Origin: Mycolicibacterium celeriflavum
GTDB taxonomy: Bacteria; Actinomycetota; Actinomycetes; Mycobacteriales; Mycobacteriaceae
Direction of reading: 5' to 3'
DNA: 64,000 nucleotides
Assembly: GCF_010731795.1 (NCBI RefSeq)
Contig: NZ_AP022591.1
Coordinates: forward strand, 4,898,001-4,962,000
Below, in pieces: positions 43,713 to 52,256 of this stretch. Both the position numbers and the translations under genes were made by a program. A model generated the notes under the pieces. That model saw nothing but the letters and a program-made list of their open reading frames with translations, ran no database searches and was not told the origin of the DNA. The first letter of the stretch is position 1; each line of letters starts with the position of its first letter.

Positions 43713-45320
43713 ATGGCAGACCACCTGGGACTCATTCAGACGCTGTGGCGGGCCGGCCTGATCGCGCCGCTGCGACCCGACAAGTACCTGCGGATGGGTG
43801 CGGCGATGCGCCGGGTCGGAATGACTGCGACCGTCGGCTTCGCCGCGGCCGCGCAACGGTGCCCGGACCGCCCCGGCCTCGTCGACGAACGCGGCACCCT
43901 GACCTGGAAGCAGATCGACGACCGCTGCGACGCCGTGGCCAGCGGGCTTCAGAGCCTGCCCGGCGGCACACCGAAAACCGTTGCGGTGATGTGCCGCAAC
44001 CACCGCGGCTTCATCGAGTCACTGGTGGCGTCGAACCGGGTGGGCGCCGACGTGCTGCTGCTCAACACCTCGTTCGCAGGTCCCGCGCTGGCCGAGGTGG
44101 TCGATCGCGAAGGCGCCGACGTCGTCATCTACGACGAGGAGTTCGCCGAGATCGTCGAGCGGGCGATGGCCGACAAACCGGACGCTGTCCGCATCCTTGC
44201 CTGGACCGACGGACCCGCAGCCGGGCGGACACTCGACGGGCTCATCGACGCCAACCTCGGCAAGCGACCAGCTCCCGCCGAACGCAAGAGCGACATCATC
44301 CTGCTGACGTCCGGCACCACCGGAACCCCGAAGGGTGCCAAGCGCGGCGAAGGCAGCGGCGGCGCAGGCGATCTCAAGGCGGTGCTCGACCGCACGCCGT
44401 GGCGTGCCGAGGAGGCGACCGTCATTGTCGCGCCGATGTTCCACGCGTGGGGCTTTTCTCAACTGCTGTTCGCCGCACTGCTGGCCTGCACCATCGTCAC
44501 CCGGCGCAAGTTCGATCCGGAGGCGACGCTGGATCTGGTCGACCGGTACCGGGCGACCGGTCTCGTCGTCGTGCCGGTGATGTTCGACCGGATCATGGAC
44601 CTGCCCGAAGAGGTGCTGAACCGCTACAGCGGCAAGTCACTTCGGTTCGCCACGGCATCGGGTTCGCGGATGCGCCCCGATGTGGTGATCAAGTTCATGG
44701 ACCGGTTCGGCGACGTGATCTACAACAACTACAACGCGACCGAAGCCGGAATGATCGCCACCGCGACACCGAGCGACCTGCGGGCCGCGCCCGACACGGC
44801 CGGAACACCCGCCGACGGCACCGAGATTCGCATTCTCGACGCGGAGTTCAACGAACTTCCCAACGGGGAGACCGGACAGATCTTCGTGCGCAGCGGCACG
44901 CTGTTCGACGGATACACCTCGGGCGCCACCAAAGACTTCCACGAGGGCTTCATGGCGTCGGGCGACGTGGGGTACCTCGACGACGCGGGCCGGTTGTTCG
45001 TGGTCGGCCGCGACGACGAGATGATTGTCTCCGGTGGAGAGAACGTCTATCCGATCGAGGTCGAGAAGACGCTGGCCGCACATCCCGATGTCGAGGAAGC
45101 GGTGGTGCTGGGCGTCGAAGACGAGCAGTACGGCCAGCGCCTCGCGGCATTCGTCGTGCTCGGCGACGGTGCGAACGCCAACCCGGACGACCTCAAACAG
45201 CATGTGCGGGAGAACCTGGCGAATTACAAGGTGCCGCGGCAGATCACCGTGCTCGACGAGTTACCGCGGGGCAGCACCGGCAAGGTGCTGCGCAAGGATC
45301 TACGCGATCTGGTGACCTAG
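43713..45320 (+). CDS. fadD12: Fatty-acid-CoA ligase, FadD12-like
   Basis: 535-residue AMP-binding ligase, the same length as M. tuberculosis FadD12 as I recall it. Motifs are LLTSGTTGTPKGAK (A3), NNYNATEAGM (A5), ASGDVGYLDD (A7), DDEMIVSGGENVYP (A8) and the GSTGKVLRK Lys (A10). Hydrophobic residues at the N-terminus suggest a loose membrane association. It activates a fatty acid, presumably for the acyltransferase or the WS/DGAT next to it. It overlaps the convergent WS/DGAT gene by 4 bases. Confidence 0.88.
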   Translation: MADHLGLIQTLWRAGLIAPLRPDKYLRMGAAMRRVGMTATVGFAAAAQRCPDRPGLVDERGTLTWKQIDDRCDAVASGLQSLPGGTPKTVAVMCRNHRGFIESLVASNRVGADVLLLNTSFAGPALAEVVDREGADVVIYDEEFAEIVERAMADKPDAVRILAWTDGPAAGRTLDGLIDANLGKRPAPAERKSDIILLTSGTTGTPKGAKRGEGSGGAGDLKAVLDRTPWRAEEATVIVAPMFHAWGFSQLLFAALLACTIVTRRKFDPEATLDLVDRYRATGLVVVPVMFDRIMDLPEEVLNRYSGKSLRFATASGSRMRPDVVIKFMDRFGDVIYNNYNATEAGMIATATPSDLRAAPDTAGTPADGTEIRILDAEFNELPNGETGQIFVRSGTLFDGYTSGATKDFHEGFMASGDVGYLDDAGRLFVVGRDDEMIVSGGENVYPIEVEKTLAAHPDVEEAVVLGVEDEQYGQRLAAFVVLGDGANANPDDLKQHVRENLANYKVPRQITVLDELPRGSTGKVLRKDLRDLVT

Positions 45321-46753
45321 GTAGTGGCGGCGGTGGCCGGCGCCATCGCCGTGTCGACCGTCGACAGCGCCGGAAGCCCTGCGGCGTCACGGATTTCCGC
45401 CAGCCCGTGGATCATCGCGTCGGTGGCCTCATGGACGTCGTCGAAGGTCTGGTCGTCGGAGAGCACCGAGATGTCGACCTGATCGACGTAGCTCCACACC
45501 GTCATGTTGAACGCGCTGCCCGGCGACAGCACACCGACCGAGTAGATCTCGCTCACCTGAGCGCCCCCGACTTGGCCGTGCCTGCGCGGCCCGGGGACGC
45601 TGGAGATCGCGACGTTCATCAGCGGATTGTGGGACGCGCGTCGGGCCTGCCAGCGGAACAGCGCAGGCGCGAGCGGCGGCGGCAGGTAGTCCATCATCCG
45701 GGCCTGCAGTGTCGGGCCGAGTAGTTCGTAGACCTCTTTGGCGCGCGAGGTCGCGAAGGACGTCAACCGGACCCGTTCCAACGGGTCGTCGATGTGAACG
45801 GGCAACGACACCGACAGCCCGCCGATCTCGTTGCCGGTGATCCGGTCGGGCGACCGGTCGGTGGACACCGGCACCGAGGCCATGATCGGCCGGTCGGCCC
45901 GCCCGTCGTAGCGCAGGAGCAGTTCCCGCAACCCACCGGCCGCCATCGCCAGCAGAAGGTCGTTGAACGTCACGCCGAGGTGTTTGGCCGTCTCCTTGAC
46001 GTCGGCAAGGGACAGGGAGGCAGTGGCGAATGTGCGGGCAGGCGACACCACATGGTTGAGGAATGTGGGCGGTGTCTTGAACATCTTGGCCAGATCGGGA
46101 GACGCGCTCTGTCCCCGGAACCGCCGTCGCAAGCGATTGACGCCCTGGCCCGCGTCGACGAGAAGGCGCGGCAACGCCGCGACATGGCGGGCGTTGTCGC
46201 GGCCCGCCTCCCACAGCAACTGCCTTCTTGTCGGCGGATCGCATGTCGCGTAGTCCTCGCGCTCGTCCTGCGTACCATCAGCCAGATCCATCAGCCGCGC
46301 AAGCAGATTCGCCGAGGCGACCCCGTCGGCCAGCGTGTGGTGCACTTTGCCGATGAGCGCGAAGCGGTCGTCCGCCATTCCCTCGGCGAAGTGGAACTCC
46401 CACAGCGGGTGGGTGCGGTCGAGCGGTGTGCTGGCGATCCGTCCGATCACCTCGTCGAGCTCGCGGCGGCCGCCCGGGCTCGGCACCTGGACACGGCGCA
46501 GGTGATAGTCGAGGTCGACCGGGCAGTCCTCGAGCCACATCGGATGATGCAGCTTCCACGGGATGTCGACGAGTCGGTACCGCAACGGGTCGAGCAGGTG
46601 CAGCCGTCGGGCGATGGTGCGTCGGAACACGTCGAACGTGAACTCGCCGTCGAAGTCGGCGGCGTTGACGATCGCCACCTTCAACGTGTGCGTGTGCAGG
46701 TTGGGCGTCTCGCTGTAGAGCAGCATGGCGTCCATGCCGTTGAGTCGCTTCAC
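45317..46753 (-). CDS. WS/DGAT family wax ester/triacylglycerol synthase
   Basis: 478-residue acyltransferase. The catalytic HHxxxDG motif is His138-His139-Thr-Leu-Ala-Asp143-Gly144, preceded by PLWEFHF. MNVAISSVPGP and the conserved C-terminal AFNMTVWSY segment confirm the family. It esterifies acyl-CoA with diacylglycerol or a fatty alcohol. The GTG at 46753, with AGGGGG six bases upstream, is preferred to the TTG at 46759, which touches that site. Functionally linked to the ligase and acyltransferase on the opposite strand. Confidence 0.9.
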   Translation of the reverse strand: MKRLNGMDAMLLYSETPNLHTHTLKVAIVNAADFDGEFTFDVFRRTIARRLHLLDPLRYRLVDIPWKLHHPMWLEDCPVDLDYHLRRVQVPSPGGRRELDEVIGRIASTPLDRTHPLWEFHFAEGMADDRFALIGKVHHTLADGVASANLLARLMDLADGTQDEREDYATCDPPTRRQLLWEAGRDNARHVAALPRLLVDAGQGVNRLRRRFRGQSASPDLAKMFKTPPTFLNHVVSPARTFATASLSLADVKETAKHLGVTFNDLLLAMAAGGLRELLLRYDGRADRPIMASVPVSTDRSPDRITGNEIGGLSVSLPVHIDDPLERVRLTSFATSRAKEVYELLGPTLQARMMDYLPPPLAPALFRWQARRASHNPLMNVAISSVPGPRRHGQVGGAQVSEIYSVGVLSPGSAFNMTVWSYVDQVDISVLSDDQTFDDVHEATDAMIHGLAEIRDAAGLPALSTVDTAMAPATAATT

Positions 46754-46828
46754 ATCCAACCCCCTGCGGACCGTCGGCCCCGAAGGCTCTATCGAACCAT
46801 CGGACCGCCCGAGATCGGGGGCTTTCGG

Positions 46829-47899
46829 CTAACTGATCGCCGCCAGTGCCGCCCGCGTGTCGAGGTCGATGAACGCCGCGGCGTACCGCTGTGCCAACGC
46901 GAGGCAGATGTCCGCGTTCTGCCAGGCGTCGCCGCCGGACAGGGTCGCCATCCAGATGGCAAGCCCGTGCGCGACCGAAGCGCGGTACCGTAGCCAAATC
47001 TCCTCTGCCGATGGAAGTTCGGCCGCGGGTAGGGTCAGCGTCGCGCGGTATTCGTCGAGCAGATCGCGCTCGCAGCGCCCGCGGTCCTCGATTGTCAACG
47101 CGCCCTGCATGAAATAGCCGAGATCCAACGACCAGTTGCCGCGTCGCGCCATCTGCCAGTCGAGGAACCCGACCTCATCGCCGGGAAGGACGTAGGTATT
47201 GCCGATGTGCGGATCACCGTGCAGCAGCGTCTGAGGCGCAGTCGTCAGGGTGCCGATGTAGCGGGCCCAGATGTCGACGAATAGTTCCGTGCCGCTCAAC
47301 CCGAGAATTTCCGAGGAGACCGAATCGCCCAACCGTTCGTGGGCGATGTGCAGCGGGGCGTACTCGAGGCCTTCGAACGCGACGAACGGCTCGAGCCAGC
47401 CCAGCGCGGGGTTCGCGGTCAGCCGCTCACCCCAGAACTGGCTGTGCATCCGCGCCAGCCCGCGGACTCCGTTGGTGACCTGCTCGACCGACAACGGGCG
47501 GGTCGAGTCGCGCGGGTCGGCGCCGCGGGCGACGACATCCTCCATGATCATCAGGAAATTCGAGCCCGGCTCGTCGATGAGCGCGGCGTAGACGGTCGGA
47601 TGGTCGAGCGGCAGCGGGACACCCGAGCTGAACAGCCGCGGTTCATGGAACAGACCGCTGGTGAACGCGACGAGCTCGGCGTGGTCGGGGTCGACGGCCT
47701 TGGCGAACACCGTCGCAGGGCCCGAACCCGCCGAGTACGTCAGCGCCAGGCGGGCCCGCCGGTTGGTGCCGTCGTCACGCAGCGCGACGGCGACACGTTC
47801 GACGGTGGCGCCCGGGAAGTGCTCGGCGAGCGCCGCGGTCATCCAACCGGGGGTGATTTCGTCCCAATTACGGGGCAGGGACAGCTCCGCTGCGGTCAT
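46829..47899 (-). CDS. APH-family phosphotransferase
   Basis: 356-residue kinase-like protein of the aminoglycoside phosphotransferase/choline kinase superfamily. The catalytic loop LLHGDPHIGN and the metal-binding LDWQ are present. Mycobacterial relatives beside acyl-CoA dehydrogenase or P450 genes are usually of unknown substrate; a role in resistance is not implied. It follows the mycofactocin-type SDR by 7 bases and probably belongs to the P450-SDR operon. Confidence 0.85.
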   Translation of the reverse strand: MTAAELSLPRNWDEITPGWMTAALAEHFPGATVERVAVALRDDGTNRRARLALTYSAGSGPATVFAKAVDPDHAELVAFTSGLFHEPRLFSSGVPLPLDHPTVYAALIDEPGSNFLMIMEDVVARGADPRDSTRPLSVEQVTNGVRGLARMHSQFWGERLTANPALGWLEPFVAFEGLEYAPLHIAHERLGDSVSSEILGLSGTELFVDIWARYIGTLTTAPQTLLHGDPHIGNTYVLPGDEVGFLDWQMARRGNWSLDLGYFMQGALTIEDRGRCERDLLDEYRATLTLPAAELPSAEEIWLRYRASVAHGLAIWMATLSGGDAWQNADICLALAQRYAAAFIDLDTRAALAAIS

Positions 47900-47906
47900 C
47901 CGTCAG

Positions 47907-48746
47907 CTACTTCAGGCAACTGCCGCCGTCGACCGGCAGTGTCACACCGGTGATGTAGCGGCTCTCATCGGAGGCCAGGAACAGCACGGCGTTGGCGATG
48001 TCCTCCGGCTCCACCCAACCGATCGGCAGCGTGTGCATCAGCTGGCCGACGACCTTCATGTCGTCGGGGCCCGGGTTCTCCAGATCGGGCCGGAACAGCT
48101 TCATCGTCGGTTCGTTCATGAACAGCGGGGTGTTGACGTTCGTCGGGTGCACCGAGTTGACGCGGATGTTCTGGGCGCCCAGCTCGACGGCGAACGTCCG
48201 CATCAGGCCCACCACACCGTGTTTGGCGGCGACGTAGTGTCCGGTGTGCGGGTATGCCTTCAGGCCGCCGACCGAACTGGTCAGGATGATCGAGCCGCCG
48301 CGGCCACCTTCGAGGATGTGCGGCACGCCGGCCTTGACCGTCTTCCACACGCCGCCGAGGTTGACGTCGATCATGGCGGTCCAGTCGGTTTCGCTGGTCT
48401 TGTCCAGTGTCTGGCCGCCGTTGCCGATGCCGGCGTTGGCGACGATGATGTCGAGCCGGCCCATCTGCTCGACACCCGTGTCGACCGCGGCCTTGAGCGC
48501 GTCGTAGTCGCGGACGTCGACCTCGGCGGTGAAGATGCGCCGGTTGTGGCCTTTGACCAGATCCGCGGTCTCGGCAAGATCCTCGGGGGTCGACGCGGCG
48601 ATCAGGTCGACGGTGTCGACCTTCTTACAGATGTCGACCGCGATGATGTCGGCGCCCTCCTGCGCCATCCGTACCGCGTGCGCACGGCCCTGGCCGCGGG
48701 CGGCTCCGGTGATGAAAGCGACTTTGCCTTCAAGACGTCCAGTCAT
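47907..48746 (-). CDS. Mycofactocin-coupled short-chain dehydrogenase
   Basis: 279-residue SDR of the group that holds its NAD tightly and passes electrons to mycofactocin. Diagnostic segments are TGAARGQGRAHAV, EEGADIIAVDIC-like QEGADIIAVDIC, the insertion after it (KKVDTVDLIAAS) and the ending LPVDGGSCLK. The active-site pair lies in YVAAK. It likely oxidises an alcohol made by the P450 encoded just upstream (43-base gap). GAGGTAACC serves as ribosome site. Confidence 0.88.
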   Translation of the reverse strand: MTGRLEGKVAFITGAARGQGRAHAVRMAQEGADIIAVDICKKVDTVDLIAASTPEDLAETADLVKGHNRRIFTAEVDVRDYDALKAAVDTGVEQMGRLDIIVANAGIGNGGQTLDKTSETDWTAMIDVNLGGVWKTVKAGVPHILEGGRGGSIILTSSVGGLKAYPHTGHYVAAKHGVVGLMRTFAVELGAQNIRVNSVHPTNVNTPLFMNEPTMKLFRPDLENPGPDDMKVVGQLMHTLPIGWVEPEDIANAVLFLASDESRYITGVTLPVDGGSCLK

Positions 48747-48789
48747 TGGTTACCTCAATTCGTCGTTGCTGGAAGGAAATTCATAGAAG

Positions 48790-50001
48790 TCACGGAAGGA
48801 GAGCCGGCATTGACTCCCAGCCGCGGACAGTCGACGTCGGGGACAGCGACGCGTTGGCCATGTCGACATCCCATTCGGGGAAGCGCTTGAGGATCTCCTC
48901 GAGCGCGACGCGTCCCTCGAGTCGGGCGAGGGCCGAGCCGAGGCAGTAGTGCGTGCCCACGCTGAAGGCCAAGTGCTGGCGGGCTTCCCGGTGGATGTCG
49001 AACACATCGCCGTCCGGCGGGAACTGGCGGTGATCGCGCACCGCTGCGCCGATCAGCATCATCATCACGCTGCCTTCCGGCACCGTCCGGCCGTGGAATT
49101 CGACGTCGCGGGTGACGTAGCGGGCCACATGCGGCGCGGGGGGCTCGAACCGCAATATCTCCTCGATCGCCTGGGGGATCAGGGCAGGATTCTCGACGAG
49201 GTCGCGGCGCTGATCAGGGTGTTCGGCCAGCACCTTGCCCGCCCAACCGATCAGTCGCGTCGTGGTCTCGTTGCCCGCACCCGCAACCACATTCAGGTAG
49301 GTCAGCACCTCCTGGCGGGTCAGCCGTCTGGTGGTGCCTGTCTCGTCGACGAACTCGGCGTTGAGCAACTCGGTCATGATGTCGTCCGATGGATGCTCGA
49401 CGCGCCAGTCGATGTAGGCCTCGAACAGCTCACCGACCGCGAAATCGGTGCCGGCCTTCATGGGTTTGCCTGCCTCCGTGCGCAATTGCGCGTTTGCGTG
49501 GTCGCGGATCATCTCCTGGTCGTCTTCGGGGATGCCCAACAGTGCGCTGATCACCTTCATCGGCATCTGCGCGCCGAGGTCGGCGACGAAGTCGAATCGC
49601 CTCGCGCCGATCAACGGGTCCAGGCTCTGTGCGCAGTACTCGCGGATCACCGGCTCGAGTGCGTTGACCTTGCGGGGGGTGAACATGCGAGCCAGCAGCT
49701 TGCGGTGGATGTCGTGAATCGGCGGGTCCTCGAAAATCACTGTGCCGGGAGGCATCTCGAGGTCGGCCTTGATCAGCTCGACGATGGCGCCACGAGCAGA
49801 GCTGAAGGTCTCCCAGTCCACCAGTGCCCTGTTGATGTCAGCGAAGCGGCTGACCGCGTAGAAGTCGTGCTGCTCGTTGTAATACAGCGGCTGCTCGTCG
49901 CGTAGCCGCCGGAACATCGGGTACGGATCGGCGTTCAGTTCTACGTCGTATGGATCGAAGTACACGGCGTCGAGGGTCGGGCTCTCGGCACTGATCGTCA
50001 C
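48790..50001 (-). CDS. Cytochrome P450
   Basis: 403-residue P450 with AGNETTTR in the I-helix, EEILRFEPP in the K-helix and FSVGTHYCLGSALARLE as haem loop (Cys353). GTG start after AGAGG. No ferredoxin gene is adjacent. The order TetR, P450, SDR resembles M. tuberculosis Rv0767c-Rv0765c (cyp123 region), a comparison made from memory. Its promoter region carries three copies of the shared palindrome, the highest number in the window, so it should be among the most tightly controlled genes. Confidence 0.9.
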   Translation of the reverse strand: MTISAESPTLDAVYFDPYDVELNADPYPMFRRLRDEQPLYYNEQHDFYAVSRFADINRALVDWETFSSARGAIVELIKADLEMPPGTVIFEDPPIHDIHRKLLARMFTPRKVNALEPVIREYCAQSLDPLIGARRFDFVADLGAQMPMKVISALLGIPEDDQEMIRDHANAQLRTEAGKPMKAGTDFAVGELFEAYIDWRVEHPSDDIMTELLNAEFVDETGTTRRLTRQEVLTYLNVVAGAGNETTTRLIGWAGKVLAEHPDQRRDLVENPALIPQAIEEILRFEPPAPHVARYVTRDVEFHGRTVPEGSVMMMLIGAAVRDHRQFPPDGDVFDIHREARQHLAFSVGTHYCLGSALARLEGRVALEEILKRFPEWDVDMANASLSPTSTVRGWESMPALLP

Positions 50002-50129
50002 GGGGTCGCCTCTCGGTGGACCAGGGTGGCGTAAGACATCGGGCGGGTATTTGTCTCACAACTCTGGCATTCGCCACGCGAGGGTGTCAACAACGGATTC
50101 ATCTTCGCCTAATTGCGCTCTTCATAGCG

Positions 50130-50144
50130 AAGAACACCGTTCTC
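50130..50144. promoter_or_regulatory. Operator variant AAGAAC-ACC-GTTCTC
   Basis: One mismatch from the palindrome consensus GAGAAC-N3-GTTCTC. It is the copy nearest the P450 start (about 130 bases upstream of the GTG at 50001). Confidence 0.65.
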
Positions 50145-50186
50145 AAACGGGCTCCGGTCGTCGACTCGCCGACGTGCTTCGGAGGA

Positions 50187-50201
50187 GAGAACGCGATTCT
50201 C
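50187..50201. promoter_or_regulatory. Operator GAGAAC-GCG-ATTCTC
   Basis: Second palindrome in the P450 upstream region; halves differ only at the innermost base. Its centre is 26 bases from that of the next site. Confidence 0.75.
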
Positions 50202-50212
50202 GCTCAAGATGC

Positions 50213-50227
50213 GAGAACGTAGTTCTC
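50213..50227. promoter_or_regulatory. Operator GAGAAC-GTA-GTTCTC
   Basis: Perfect palindrome ending two bases before the TetR stop region at 50230. Together with the sites at 50130 and 50187 it forms an array between TetR and the P450 gene. Confidence 0.78.
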
Positions 50228-50229
50228 GG

Positions 50230-50946
50230 CTAGCCGGCGGCGAAACCGTGGGAGCAGAAGTCCCACACTTCGTCGGCGGTGATGGGCTTGGTGGTGCCGT
50301 CTTCGGCGCCGTTCGACTGCGCGACGAACATCACGGTCTGCATGGTCATTGCCGCCATCCGCTTGGGGTTGATGCCCTCGCGGAGTTGACCGGCTTCGCC
50401 GGCTTCTTCCATCAACTCGGTGAGAAGTGCCAGCAGCGGCGCGTGGGCGACCTTCACCTCGGCCGGGTGGGACAGCAGAAGCCGGGGGGCGAAGTCGGTG
50501 AACAACGGCCGCTTCGCGGTGGGGTCGGGCCGCGACGACTCGAACAGCAACTGCACCGCGACCTTGAGCCGCTCGATCGGCTCATCCTCGGTGGTGGTGG
50601 CGGCGCGGATCTGATCGGCGGACCGGCTCAGGGCGTCCTCGAAAAGCGCCAGCAGAAGCTCGTGCTTGCCGTCGAACTGCAGATAGAAACTGCGCAGCGA
50701 CTGCCGCGAGCGGTCGACGACCTCCTGCACGGTGAAGTCCGTGCTGCCCTTCTCGATGATGATCGCCTGGGCGGCGTCCAGAAAGCGCTGCACCCGCTGT
50801 GCGGCGCGGAGCTTGGCCGTCTTGATCGACCGCTCGACCGCGCGCTGCTTCCAGGCCGGCTCTTCGCTTGGGCTTGTCACTGGCGACTCAGACGCAGGTC
50901 GAGTGGGGAGAACATGGACTGACTGTACCGGAGAACGCCTTGCCAT
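50230..50946 (-). CDS. TetR-family regulator, candidate master regulator of the palindrome regulon
   Basis: 238-residue regulator with an unusually long N-terminal arm (about 35 residues) before the helix-turn-helix, which includes STDFTVQEVVDRSRQSLRSF and YLQFDGKHELLLALFEDAL. The C-terminal ligand domain is helical and hydrophobic. The ATG at 50946 after GAGG is preferred to a GTG at 50973. Palindromic operators lie on both sides, three downstream at the P450 promoter and one upstream at 51003. This is why I propose it as the protein that reads GAGAAY-N3-RTTCTC. Direct binding is not shown. Confidence 0.87.
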   Translation of the reverse strand: MARRSPVQSVHVLPTRPASESPVTSPSEEPAWKQRAVERSIKTAKLRAAQRVQRFLDAAQAIIIEKGSTDFTVQEVVDRSRQSLRSFYLQFDGKHELLLALFEDALSRSADQIRAATTTEDEPIERLKVAVQLLFESSRPDPTAKRPLFTDFAPRLLLSHPAEVKVAHAPLLALLTELMEEAGEAGQLREGINPKRMAAMTMQTVMFVAQSNGAEDGTTKPITADEVWDFCSHGFAAG

Positions 50947-51002
50947 TGCGGTCCTCGACCCCCTCGCGGCCAACGTGTCAGAGATTGTAACTTTCTCACG
51001 AT

Positions 51003-51017
51003 GAGAATAGTATTCTC
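51003..51017. promoter_or_regulatory. Palindromic operator GAGAAT-AGT-ATTCTC
   Basis: Perfect copy extended to 17 bp (T and A outside). It lies in the divergent promoter between the TetR gene and the acyl-CoA dehydrogenase at 51069. A further TTTCTCA half-site is just to the left near 50992. It would allow autoregulation and control of the dehydrogenase operon. Confidence 0.82.
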
Positions 51018-51068
51018 ATTTTGGAGATAACAGTAGCCTTACCAAAAATTTGATCCAGCGGGAGTCTC

Positions 51069-52244
51069 GTGCAGCTGACCTTCGATGCTGATGTCGAGGC
51101 GTTCCGCGCCGAGTTCAACGCGTTCCTCGACGAGCATCTTCCCTCCGACGCCGTCGCACTCGAGCGGTCGCGGTCCAGCAGTGATGTCCCGGCCTGGGCT
51201 CGGGACTGGCAGCGGCTGATGTTCGACAACGGCTGGCTGTTGCCGGGGCATCCGCCGGAATTCGGCGGTCGCAACGCCACGATCCTGCAGCAGTACGTCC
51301 ACCAACAGGAACTGGCCTGTCGGCGCGTGTATCTGACGTACAACCCGCAGGGTGTCGGCATCATCTCCGCGTCGCTGATCTCGTTCGGCACGCCCGAGCA
51401 ACAACAGCGCTGGGCGGTCCCGATCCTGCGCGCCGAGATCACCGCGTCGCTGGGGATGAGCGAACCCGGCGCGGGATCGGACCTGGCGTCGCTGCGTACC
51501 AGCGCCGTCCTTGACGGTGACCATTTCGTCGTCAACGGACAGAAGGTGTGGACGTCGGGCGCACACGACGCCGATGTGTTGCTGACTTTCGTCCGCACTG
51601 ATCCGAAAGCCGCCAAACGCAAGGGCATCAGCGTGCTGATGATCCCGACCGACCTGCCCGGCGTGGTGCGGCGGCCGTTCGCGTCGTTGTGCGATGTCGA
51701 CGACCTGGACTTCAACGAGGTCTTCTTCAACGACGTGCGGGTGCCCGTCGAGAACCTGGTCGGGCCGCTGAACGAGGGCTGGCGGGTAGCCAACGGTTCT
51801 CTGGGTCATGAGCGAAACATGCTGTGGCTCAGCTACGCCGATCGCCTGCAGGAACTCGTCGAAGATTTTCGACCCTCCTCCGCGCTCGATCGCGACCGAT
51901 ACGCCGGGCTGGTGATGGACAACCAGGCGTTGCGGCTGCTCGGCTCGGTCGCGCTGGCCCGCGCAGCGCGCGGCGATGAAGACGTACCCGCCCTGTCGGT
52001 GCTCAAACTCCTCGGCTCGGAGGCGTCGCAGGCGGCGACGGAGTACGCGCTCGCCGCCGCGGGCACCGATGCGCTGGCCGCGCCGAACTTCTCCGGCCCG
52101 TACAGCGCTCACCACCTCGACCTGTACCGGTGCGGCTGGTTCGAACGATACGTACGGACGTTCGGCGGCACGATCGCCGGCGGCACTTCGGAGATCCAAC
52201 GCAACATCATCGCCCAGCGGCTGCTGGGCCTGCCGCGAAACTAG
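51069..52244 (+). CDS. Acyl-CoA dehydrogenase
   Basis: 391-residue FadE-type flavoenzyme. LGMSEPGAGSDLASL and VVNGQKVWTSG mark the FAD site; the C-terminal IAGGTSEIQRNIIAQR lacks Glu at the MCAD base position, while HER in GSLGHERN may supply it. GTG start after GGGAG. It is followed 12 bases later by a crotonase gene, giving a two-gene desaturation/isomerisation operon directly controlled by the operator at 51003. Confidence 0.9.
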   Translation: MQLTFDADVEAFRAEFNAFLDEHLPSDAVALERSRSSSDVPAWARDWQRLMFDNGWLLPGHPPEFGGRNATILQQYVHQQELACRRVYLTYNPQGVGIISASLISFGTPEQQQRWAVPILRAEITASLGMSEPGAGSDLASLRTSAVLDGDHFVVNGQKVWTSGAHDADVLLTFVRTDPKAAKRKGISVLMIPTDLPGVVRRPFASLCDVDDLDFNEVFFNDVRVPVENLVGPLNEGWRVANGSLGHERNMLWLSYADRLQELVEDFRPSSALDRDRYAGLVMDNQALRLLGSVALARAARGDEDVPALSVLKLLGSEASQAATEYALAAAGTDALAAPNFSGPYSAHHLDLYRCGWFERYVRTFGGTIAGGTSEIQRNIIAQRLLGLPRN

Positions 52245-52256
52245 AAGGACTGCAAC

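Noticed and set aside
43745..45724. 659-codon plus frame overlapping the FadD12-like gene
   Set aside because: Arg-rich low-complexity translation in another frame of a well-supported gene.
46829..47899. Antibiotic resistance kinase
   Set aside because: Only the general APH fold is visible; the context is metabolic and such homologs are common in mycobacteria without a resistance role.
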